From Octadecabacter antarcticus 307 (GTDB lineage Bacteria; Pseudomonadota; Alphaproteobacteria; Rhodobacterales; Rhodobacteraceae): 64,000 bases of DNA. Of the stretch, positions 57,395 through 64,000 are shown one piece after another. The notes beneath the pieces were generated by a model. The model searched no databases. It saw only the letters and a list, made by a program, of their open reading frames with translations, and was not told where the DNA came from. The number at the start of each line of letters is the position of its first letter. Within the stretch, counting starts at the first letter, position 1. Position numbers and translations under genes: made by a program. The DNA lies in NCBI RefSeq assembly GCF_000155675.2, contig NC_020911.1, forward strand, positions 4,640,501 through 4,704,500, written 5' to 3'.

Positions 57395-57556
57395 ATGGCA
57401 CAAAATAACCTCACAGAAGTAAATTCCAAAGACCGTGTTGAAGTAGATATAGTCAAAAGAAATCGGAAGCTTGAGCACGAACAGTTGGTGATAACCATTT
57501 CTAAGCAGGCTGCTTCAACGCGTTTGCATCTAGCAGGTAGATTCAAGATGAACTGA
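57395..57556 (+). CDS. 53-residue small protein divergent from the deaminase gene, unknown
   Basis: Start ATG at 57395 with AGGAAG seven bases upstream, 53 codons (MAQNNLTEVNSKDR, VEVDIVKRNRKLEHEQ, LVITISKQAASTRLHLAGRF). It is basic and polar, with no membrane span or signal peptide. No family recognised. It covers the zone upstream of the deaminase gene where Vibrio avcD has the AvcI RNA. A protein, an antisense RNA region or both are possible. Confidence 0.45.
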   Translation: MAQNNLTEVNSKDRVEVDIVKRNRKLEHEQLVITISKQAASTRLHLAGRFKMN

Positions 57557-57577
57557 TGAAACACAGTTTCATTGGCG

Positions 57578-57588
57578 CCCCCCCCCCC
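57578..57588 (+). repeat. 11-base poly-C tract
   Basis: Run of 11 C between the small divergent frame and the arfB stop codon. It is outside any recognised coding sequence. It may be prone to slippage. Confidence 0.8.
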
Positions 57589-57590
57589 AA

Positions 57591-58010
57591 TCACTCCTCC
57601 ACCTTCCCCCTTAACTTCTTAACCTCGCCCACCTTCTTCTTCGCATCCACGCGTTTGCGTTTTTGGTTGGTCGACACCCGCGTTTTGACCCGTCGTTTGG
57701 GCACAAACAGCGCTGCGCGGATTAACTCCGCCAGCCGGTCCCGCGCGATCTCGCGGTTGCGCGCTTGTGATCGGGTGTCCTGCACAAACAAAATCACCGC
57801 GCCGTCGCCCGTCCATTTGCGCCCCGCCAATCGGCGCAACCGTGTTTTCACCGGACCGCTCAGCGCAGGGGATCGCGCCGCCTCGAACCGCAGCTCAACT
57901 GCAGTCGACACCTTGTTAACATTTTGCCCACCGGGGCCGGACGCGCGCACGAATTGCTCTGTCAGCTCCCAGTCCTCAATTTCGATTGAATCGTTGATCC
58001 GAAGTCCCAT
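57591..58010 (-). CDS. arfB: alternative ribosome-rescue factor ArfB
   Basis: 139 residues from the ATG at 58010. GGQ domain of release-factor type (RASGPGGQNVNKVSTAVELR), and a basic C-terminal tail (RRVKTRVSTNQKRKRVDAKKK) that enters the mRNA channel of stalled ribosomes. Hydrolyses peptidyl-tRNA on non-stop complexes. An upstream ATG at 58070 would add 20 residues not seen in usual ArfB. Confidence 0.92.
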   Translation of the reverse strand: MGLRINDSIEIEDWELTEQFVRASGPGGQNVNKVSTAVELRFEAARSPALSGPVKTRLRRLAGRKWTGDGAVILFVQDTRSQARNREIARDRLAELIRAALFVPKRRVKTRVSTNQKRKRVDAKKKVGEVKKLRGKVEE

Positions 58011-58090
58011 CTGGCGACCATCCCACTTTTGTCCAAACCAGACAAACCCCTGTTTGGGTTTTGTATACATTCGACCGGTTTCAACGAAAA

Positions 58091-58116
58091 GGGCCGCCCC
58101 AGCTAAGGAGCGGCCC
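58091..58116 (-). terminator. candidate terminator downstream of the queuosine-precursor transporter gene
   Basis: GGGCCGC / GCGGCCC stem; minus strand reads on into TTTT. Lies in the 370-base gap between the arfB start and the transporter stop (58011-58380). The rest of that gap shows no supported gene. Confidence 0.5.
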
Positions 58117-58380
58117 GTCGAAAGTTCAGGAGGTGTGGCCGGTTAGAGCGCAATCCGAAACCTATATCACGGCAATCGGACCAATTTGCGCGCCAATACA
58201 AGACGCGGTCTCACCTATGGTCATTCGCATCCAAGGTTTGCCCTAGACACGGCCCCCCATAGTTGTCCCGTCACACGTCTCCACTATCTTTCTAGACACT
58301 GGATCACCTCCTCTCGTTTGTTTCCGTTAAAGGTAGGAAACCACAAGTTCTGGTAATCACCAAAGGAAAAATGACTAACC

Positions 58381-59016
58381 CTAGGCAGGTTTTGACATTC
58401 GCCCAACAATGAGGCGGAATGGCAGCAGCGCAAAGAGCGCAATGGTGAGCTTTACACCCCAGTCCGCCACGGCCAGCGACACCCAAAGCGGGGCGCTTGG
58501 TCCCGCAAGCAGGAACGGCACCGCATCCCACGCCCATGAAATCTCGGCGTCCGCATTTGCGCCAAATGATATGAACCCACTGAATGCAATGGTGAAAAAC
58601 AGCGCCGTGTCGATGGTCGACCCGATCAATGTTGACGCCAATGGCGCGCGCCACCACGCCCCGTCGCGCAGCCGCTGAAAGATCGCCACGTCGATCAGCT
58701 GCGCCACGAGGAACGCCGTCGCAGACCCAATCGCCACACGCAGGGCCACGGCAGGAAATGCAAACCCGTCGCCTTGGATCATGATCTGGCTGCCGATCAA
58801 GGAACACACCACACCAACGATAAAGCCAATGAAAACAACACGCCGCGCCGTCGAAGCACCATAACAGCGGTTCATCACGTCGGTCACAAGGAACGCCAGC
58901 GGGTAAGTAAATGCACCCCATGTCAGCAACCCGTCAAGGATTAGAAACTGCACAAGGATGTTGGACGCCACCACAACGATGGCCATGGCGAACACGCCAG
59001 GAAGAATTCGGGTCAT
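58381..59016 (-). CDS. yhhQ: queuosine precursor transporter (YhhQ/VUT family)
   Basis: 211 residues from ATG 59016. Six membrane helices; conserved FTYPLAFLVTDVMNRCYG and GSTIDTALFFTIAF. Imports preQ0/preQ1 or queuine for tRNA modification. No preQ1 riboswitch was recognised upstream. Confidence 0.93.
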   Translation of the reverse strand: MTRILPGVFAMAIVVVASNILVQFLILDGLLTWGAFTYPLAFLVTDVMNRCYGASTARRVVFIGFIVGVVCSLIGSQIMIQGDGFAFPAVALRVAIGSATAFLVAQLIDVAIFQRLRDGAWWRAPLASTLIGSTIDTALFFTIAFSGFISFGANADAEISWAWDAVPFLLAGPSAPLWVSLAVADWGVKLTIALFALLPFRLIVGRMSKPA

Positions 59017-59069
59017 AATATTAATCCGTTTTGACAAGGTAGTCGGACACTTGGCCCTTCAGGATAAAG

Positions 59070-59096
59070 GACGCCGCTCTATTGCAATGCGGCGTC
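59070..59096 (-). terminator. candidate terminator after mepA
   Basis: Eight-pair GC-rich stem GACGCCGC / GCGGCGTC with an 11-base loop between the mepA stop and the transporter start. On the minus strand it is followed by CTTTATCC, a weak T tract. Confidence 0.6.
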
Positions 59097-59120
59097 TCAC
59101 TTGTCAATCCTGTTGTGTGG

Positions 59121-60056
59121 TCACTGGCTTTGTGCGACGGCCAAACACTGTACCGGAAGCCGCGCCATGGTTAACGGACCACGTGGTGCGCGGGGTGTTG
59201 CATTGGGATCAACGGGCGTCGGGGGTGGTGGATTCAGAATGTCATTTACCCAATTCTGCGCATCGCCACATCCGTCACCAGCAGGCGGCGGCGCCTGATT
59301 TTCACATCCATTGTCACCGTCTGGACACCGCAGCCGCACGTGAAAATGATAATGATGTCCGTACCATGGCCGAATTCTATTCAACCATGCGCGATCACCG
59401 GTTTCCCAATTACACATTGCGATCTTCGCACCGGGGAACACAAAAATTCGCGCCGTGCGCGGGTCACTGGCCGCAGCGCGCAGCAGTTGCATATGCTGCT
59501 CGGTCCAGCTCGAATTGGTAAACGCACCGCGATCACGCCGCATGGAAATCGACGACAGATCTTCGCGTTCTTGGCGGTTCAGGTTTAATCGGTTGGGCGG
59601 CAGCATCCAGATGTCCGCGTCCAGCCCGGTTTGGTGGGACGCATGGCCAGTCAGCATTGGCCCGCCGCGTGGCTGGCTCATGTCGCCCACGTAAATTCCG
59701 TCCCAACCGTCCATCATCGCGGCAAAGCGGCTAAGGTCCTGCACATAATCAACCGTGTCTGGTTGCGCCCAATTGCGGTTGCGCGACAGACGCATTGCCT
59801 GCCACGTCGCACCGGTTTCGGGCAATTGCACAGCGCCCGCCTGACAGCCACGGGCATAGCCTCCAAATGCTTCAGACTGTTGGTTCGATGCTGCGGGGAT
59901 GTAACCGAACACCTCTTTTGCGACGCGGTTGTCGCCTGCGTTCTGCGTCGAAATAACCACCGCTGCAGGGGCCGCTTGGCTGACGTTGGTGTTGCGACAA
60001 CTGGCGGTCAACGCCAATGCCGCGATCAAGATACTGGTTTTGACTATGCCGACCAT
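59121..60056 (-). CDS. mepA: penicillin-insensitive murein endopeptidase
   Basis: 311 residues. Lipoprotein-like start (ALTASCRNT), then the MepA (LAS-family) zinc sites GHASHQTGLDADIWMLP and HHYHFHVRLRCP. Cuts D-Ala-meso-DAP cross-links in peptidoglycan. C-terminal Pro-rich tail. The start overlaps the MFS gene stop by 13 bases. Confidence 0.95.
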   Translation of the reverse strand: MVGIVKTSILIAALALTASCRNTNVSQAAPAAVVISTQNAGDNRVAKEVFGYIPAASNQQSEAFGGYARGCQAGAVQLPETGATWQAMRLSRNRNWAQPDTVDYVQDLSRFAAMMDGWDGIYVGDMSQPRGGPMLTGHASHQTGLDADIWMLPPNRLNLNRQEREDLSSISMRRDRGAFTNSSWTEQHMQLLRAAASDPRTARIFVFPGAKIAMCNWETGDRAWLNRIRPWYGHHYHFHVRLRCPDGDNGCENQAPPPAGDGCGDAQNWVNDILNPPPPTPVDPNATPRAPRGPLTMARLPVQCLAVAQSQ

Positions 60057-61420
60057 TCGTCGTGATCCCCTTGTGGGTTAACCCATCGAAGCAGAAACAG
60101 CCCCGCCAAGAAAAGAAAGATCACAGGCAAAAAGCCGAGTTGATTGTTGTTCGTCAGGTACGTGAACAGCGTGATGAACGCAGGGGCCAAGAACGCCGTA
60201 GCCTTGCCCGACAGGGCGAATAAGCCGAACGCTTCGGCGGGTCGTTCAGGGTGTGTGTGGCGCACCATCATGGATCGGCTGGCAGAATAAACCGCGCCAC
60301 CGGCGCCGCCAATCACGGCACCGCAGACATAGAAAACCATGTCAGGAATTGACGACCCTTCGGCCAAGGGAATGCCGAACATCGCCTCACGCGACATGCC
60401 GACAATGATGGTGCTGACCACGATCAACGCCCAGACGGACACGCGGATCACCGGCTTTGGCCCATACTTTTGGTCGGCCAATCCCGCAAGCCATGTGGTG
60501 ATCGCCGCCGCAATCGCCGCGACAATGCCGAACACGCCGATATAGATTGTCGACCAATCCAGAACCAACGCCGCATAGACCCCCCCAAACGCATAAAGCG
60601 CGTTGAGTGCGTCGCGATAAAACATTGATCCAACTAAGAAATTCAAAAGGCTTTTGCGGTCTTTCACAGATTTCAGCGTCTCCCACAATTCACCCACAAC
60701 AGATGATATCTTGGTCGATTTTCCGCCCAACTTCGGATCATCACGAACCCATAAAAAGAACGGGATCATGAACACTGCGAACCAGATCGCGATCATCGGC
60801 CCAACAGACCGGGTGCCTTCGCGCATCTCTGGGTCCAACCCGAACAGCGGCGGGTTGCCCAACAGCGTCACACCTTGTTCATTTTCGGCCAGCAGCAACA
60901 ACATCACAAACAACGCGGTGACGCCGCCCCAATATCCAAACGCGGCACCCGATCCGCTGATGCGGCCAATTTCATTCTTGGTGCCAAGGCTCGGCAGGAT
61001 CGCATTGACGAAATTCAGCGCGCTTTCCGCGGCGATAAAGCCAACATAAAAAATCACCAGCATCCAGATCAGGTTTCCACCATCCGGCGTCAGGCCCCAC
61101 AGCATCGTCATGGTGATCACATAGACAATCGAAAAGAACGCAATCCACGGCATTTTGCGACCTGAATTGTCAGCAAAGGCCCCCAGAAACGGTGCGGAAA
61201 ACGCGATGACCAGGCCTGCAATCGTCTGTCCGCCCGACCAAATGCCCTGCGCGCGTGCGTTTGCGGTATCAACATCTAGTCCAGAACCAAGATAATATTC
61301 CGCCGCAACTGCCGCGAAATATGGGCCAAAAATGAACGTCAAACCCAGCGTGTAAAACGGCTGGCTTGCCCAATCAAAGGCCATCCAACCCCAAATACGT
61401 CTCTTACATACTGTCGCCAT
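60044..61420 (-). CDS. MFS transporter (UMF1/Atg22-like family)
   Basis: 458 residues from the ATG at 61420. Twelve membrane helices; AFDWASQPFYTLGLTFIFGPYFA and the closing VNPQGDHDEWSA. UMF1 family members are poorly characterised uptake/efflux proteins. A 42-codon upstream extension has no family support. Overlaps mepA. Confidence 0.88.
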   Translation of the reverse strand: MATVCKRRIWGWMAFDWASQPFYTLGLTFIFGPYFAAVAAEYYLGSGLDVDTANARAQGIWSGGQTIAGLVIAFSAPFLGAFADNSGRKMPWIAFFSIVYVITMTMLWGLTPDGGNLIWMLVIFYVGFIAAESALNFVNAILPSLGTKNEIGRISGSGAAFGYWGGVTALFVMLLLLAENEQGVTLLGNPPLFGLDPEMREGTRSVGPMIAIWFAVFMIPFFLWVRDDPKLGGKSTKISSVVGELWETLKSVKDRKSLLNFLVGSMFYRDALNALYAFGGVYAALVLDWSTIYIGVFGIVAAIAAAITTWLAGLADQKYGPKPVIRVSVWALIVVSTIIVGMSREAMFGIPLAEGSSIPDMVFYVCGAVIGGAGGAVYSASRSMMVRHTHPERPAEAFGLFALSGKATAFLAPAFITLFTYLTNNNQLGFLPVIFLFLAGLFLLRWVNPQGDHDEWSA

Positions 61421-61479
61421 GAAACCGTCCCCTGCCCGCTTTTGGCAATAAGACAGGCAAAGCGACAAACTGGCAATCG

Positions 61480-62022
61480 TTATGTCTTGTTGAGTTCCGG
61501 TGGCCAAGGCCGCGTTGCTTCGGCGTCGATCCAATTGCTCACCCAATCAGCAGGCTCGGGGCGCGGGTCGGTAATTCCCATTGCCTCAATCAACACATCG
61601 GTCGGGACCGCGCGGCCTTTTGCGACCACTGCCGTGCGGATCAAAATGTGGCTGGCACATTCGCCCGACATTTTGAACATGCCCTGTTCGATATAGACAA
61701 ACCGGTCGTCCCACGTCGCGATTTTGGTGCGCGTTTCATACTTCTCAAACGGGGTAATCCGCCGCCGATAGCGAATAGACGTGCCCGCCACCGTCAGCCC
61801 CCAGCGCTTTTTCTTCAGCAGCGCCCAAAGCCCCATGCGAACTGCTGCCTGAAACCGCCCCATTTCATACAGCGTCAGAATACGGCCGTTGTTCATTTCC
61901 AGAAAGATATCGCAATCAATGGGCCGACAGCGATGCTGGCTCACATGCATATCCAGCGCGTTCATCGGCGGCAATTTGCGCGCCGCATACAGATTCAGGC
62001 CGAGGCGAATAAATGGGTACAT
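61480..62022 (-). CDS. hotdog-fold acyl-CoA thioesterase family protein
   Basis: 180 residues. Contains CDIFLEMNNGRILTLYEMGRF, similar to the active-site segment of 4-hydroxybenzoyl-CoA-thioesterase-like hotdog proteins (DxxGHxNN type with Asp to Glu change), and GTSIRYRRRITPFEKYE. Substrate unknown. A GTG three codons upstream is an alternative start. Confidence 0.85.
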   Translation of the reverse strand: MYPFIRLGLNLYAARKLPPMNALDMHVSQHRCRPIDCDIFLEMNNGRILTLYEMGRFQAAVRMGLWALLKKKRWGLTVAGTSIRYRRRITPFEKYETRTKIATWDDRFVYIEQGMFKMSGECASHILIRTAVVAKGRAVPTDVLIEAMGITDPRPEPADWVSNWIDAEATRPWPPELNKT

Positions 62023-62147
62023 GAAACTCACAAACGACTAAGTGACGTAAACGTCAAGGCGTAACGCCACGGAAAGTCATTGCCCTTTACCCGTTGCGTG
62101 CTTACCTCTCCTGCAGCCGATCGAATGCCCTAACCTAGGAACACCCT

Positions 62148-62435
62148 ATGCAATCGCTTTACCAAATCCTGATGATGATCCTCGATATTGTTCGCTTCTT
62201 CATTATTGCGCATTTCATCATGTCATGGTTGATCCAGTTTCAGGTCCTCAACATTCGCCAACAGTTCGTCGCGCAAATCTGGTATGGCCTAAGCCGCCTG
62301 CTGGAACCAATCTATGGCCCGATCCGCCGCATTATGCCGCAAATGGGCGGCATTGACCTCGCTCCACTGGTGGCACTGCTGGCAATTCAGGCAATCCGCA
62401 TCGTGCTGTTCAATAACGCCGGTTCCTTCGGCTAA
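62148..62435 (+). CDS. YggT-family membrane protein
   Basis: 95 residues with two membrane helices (IVRFFIIAHFIMSWLIQF; IDLAPLVALLAIQAIRIVLF) and the conserved RLLEPIYGPIRRIMP between them. YggT homologues are linked to cell division or osmoprotection. RBS AGGAACACC precedes the ATG. Confidence 0.92.
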   Translation: MQSLYQILMMILDIVRFFIIAHFIMSWLIQFQVLNIRQQFVAQIWYGLSRLLEPIYGPIRRIMPQMGGIDLAPLVALLAIQAIRIVLFNNAGSFG

Positions 62436-62500
62436 GGCTTGCCCCCAAGCCCCCGCTGTGATTCTTTGCACCTAACCGCAAAACACGCACAGGTATAAAC

Positions 62501-64000
62501 ATGAGCGCCGCCACGCTTCTCCGCGACGTTTTCGGCTTTGACGGTTTCCGTCCGGGCCAACAAGAGATCGTTGAGGCCGTGACCGACGGCAAAAATACCC
62601 TTGCCATCATGCCCACGGGCGGTGGTAAATCCCTGTGTTTTCAGTTGCCTGCACTGGTGCGTGATGGCGTCACCGTGGTCATTTCCCCTCTCATCGCCCT
62701 GATGCGCGATCAGGTGCGCGGCCTCAAAGAAGCGGGCGTCATCGCAGGCGCGCTGACGTCTGGTAACACCGAAGAAGAAACCGATGAAGTATGGCGAAAT
62801 CTTGAAAACGGCACCCTGAAATTACTCTACATGGCGCCCGAACGCCTTGCGTCTAACGGCGCACAGCGGATGTTGCGCCAAGCGGGTATTTCGATGATCG
62901 CCGTGGACGAAGCGCACTGCGTCTCCCAATGGGGCCACGATTTCCGCCCTGACTATCTGCGCATTGGCGATCTGCGCCGCGACCTTGACGTGCCACTTGC
63001 CGCATTCACCGCAACCGCCGACGAAGAAACCCGCGCTGAAATTATCGAAAAACTGTTCGATGGTCAGGCGCCGACACTCTTTTTGCAGGGCTTTGATCGC
63101 CCTAATATCCACCTTGCCTTCGCCGCCAAAGACGGGCCGCGCGCGCAGATCATCAACTTTGCCAATGCCCGCAAAGAACAGGCTGGAATTGTCTACTGCG
63201 GCACCCGCGCAAAAACTGAAACCCTCGCCAAGGCCCTTCGTGACGCACGCCATTCCGCCTGCCACTATCACGGCGGCATGAACGCTGATGATCGCCGAAA
63301 TGTCGAACGCCGCTTTCAACAAGAAGACGGGCTCATCGTCTGCGCCACCATCGCGTTCGGCATGGGTATCGACAAACCTGACATCCGCTGGGTCGCCCAC
63401 GCCGACCTGCCCAAATCCATCGAATCCTACTATCAGGAAATCGGCCGCGCTGGCCGCGACGGTGCCCCTGCTGAAACCCTGACCTTGTTTGGCCCAGACG
63501 ACATCCGCTACCGCCGCCAACAAATCGACGAAGGCTTGGCGCCACCTGAACGCCGCGCCGCCGATCATGGTCGCCTGAACGCGCTGCTCGGTTTGGCAGA
63601 AGCATTGCATTGTCGCCGCCAAAACCTGCTGTCTTATTTTGGCGAAGATCCCACAGCCTGCGGTAACTGCGATCTGTGCGATAAACCCGCCGATGTTTTC
63701 GACGGCACGACCCCTGTGCGCATGGCATTGTCCGCAGCATTGCGCACCGATGAACGCTTTGGCGCCGGCCACCTGATCGACATTCTGCTCGGCAACATGA
63801 CAGAAAAGGTCGCGCAACGTAGCCACGACCAACTGCCGACCTTTGGTGTCGGCAAAGAATATTCCCGCGTGCAGTGGCAGGCGATTTTCCGGCAAATGAT
63901 GGGCCACGACCTGATGCGCCCCGACGCTGAACGCCACGGCGCGTTGCGCATGACACCCAAAGCCCGCCCAATTCTGCGCGACGAAGCGACGATTGATTTG
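62501..64000 (+). CDS. recQ: ATP-dependent DNA helicase RecQ (partial, C-terminus beyond window)
   Basis: The first 500 codons are present. Superfamily 2 helicase motifs: Walker A MPTGGGKSLCFQLP (Lys43), DEAH (136-139) in VDEAHCVSQWGHDFRPDY, SESYYQEIGRAGRDG (motif VI), a zinc domain with CRR followed by CGNCDLC, and the start of the winged-helix domain. Unwinds DNA in RecF-pathway recombination. The C-terminal HRDC region would lie outside. Confidence 0.96.
   Translation, partial: MSAATLLRDVFGFDGFRPGQQEIVEAVTDGKNTLAIMPTGGGKSLCFQLPALVRDGVTVVISPLIALMRDQVRGLKEAGVIAGALTSGNTEEETDEVWRNLENGTLKLLYMAPERLASNGAQRMLRQAGISMIAVDEAHCVSQWGHDFRPDYLRIGDLRRDLDVPLAAFTATADEETRAEIIEKLFDGQAPTLFLQGFDRPNIHLAFAAKDGPRAQIINFANARKEQAGIVYCGTRAKTETLAKALRDARHSACHYHGGMNADDRRNVERRFQQEDGLIVCATIAFGMGIDKPDIRWVAHADLPKSIESYYQEIGRAGRDGAPAETLTLFGPDDIRYRRQQIDEGLAPPERRAADHGRLNALLGLAEALHCRRQNLLSYFGEDPTACGNCDLCDKPADVFDGTTPVRMALSAALRTDERFGAGHLIDILLGNMTEKVAQRSHDQLPTFGVGKEYSRVQWQAIFRQMMGHDLMRPDAERHGALRMTPKARPILRDEATIDL

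Noticed and set aside
59017..59120. Possible preQ1 riboswitch upstream of the queuosine-precursor transporter
   Set aside because: No preQ1 aptamer pattern seen; the hairpin there fits a terminator for mepA.

Overview
The window looks like a chromosome segment from an alphaproteobacterium of the Rhodobacteraceae, roseobacter group. This rests on protein families (tandem DUF2125 proteins, DUF3576, DUF4170, a COG4223/Mic60 gene beside hemY and hemD, the porin type) and on moderate GC. I cannot fix the genus from sequence alone. Most of the 64 kb is tightly packed housekeeping DNA with ATGA overlaps. One stretch, about 46.8 to 57.6 kb, carries insertion-sequence damage and a phage-defence gene.

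Layout. 0-13.8 kb: partial mutY, a DciA-like protein, a DsbA-type thioredoxin and a CoA transferase face a minus-strand block (pmbA, cysQ-like, DUF4170, waaA, lpxK) that includes the Kdo and lipid A steps. Two tandem DUF2125 proteins, an SDR, a crotonase, a tiny MscS-derived protein and a flavoprotein follow. 13.8-21.0 kb: an exopolysaccharide region with a UDP-glucuronate epimerase, UDP-glucose dehydrogenase, a sugar-phosphate transferase and an NAD-epimerase, next to a Yjb-like export set (YjbH, YjbF and a small YjbE-like secreted protein with its own promoter and terminator). 21.0-27.0 kb: holA, lptE, leuS, a DUF3576 lipoprotein and a porin. 27.2-46.6 kb: yggS, an L,D-transpeptidase, EamA transporter, ribA, an OmpR-type regulator, two aminotransferases, exonuclease III, thioredoxin-TPR protein, Lon-substrate domain, Trm112, ubiquinone hydroxylase, amidase, ftsK, a CPA2 antiporter, lolA, a transglycosylase and hspQ.

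46.8-57.6 kb: a gamma-glutamyltransferase remnant is cut by a complete IS6-family element that lacks target duplications. A cut gene start lies between the element and tRNA-Thr(CGU). A conserved block follows (hemY, Mic60, hemD, then divergent tsaD, gpsA, yciI, EVE, DUF1761). A second, truncated, inverted copy of the same IS6 element then abuts a gene for an AvcD/DcdV-type anti-phage cytidine-nucleotide deaminase, with a divergent 53-residue small open frame at its promoter. 57.6-64 kb: arfB, a queuosine-precursor transporter, mepA, an MFS transporter, a thioesterase, yggT and a partial recQ.

The strongest candidate for new biology is the deaminase island (about 55.4-57.6 kb) with its uncharacterised small partner or regulatory region. 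Smaller leads are the internally deleted MscS protein, the anchor-less WaaA, the reordered Yjb locus, and a paired intergenic repeat at 31.35 and 44.31 kb.
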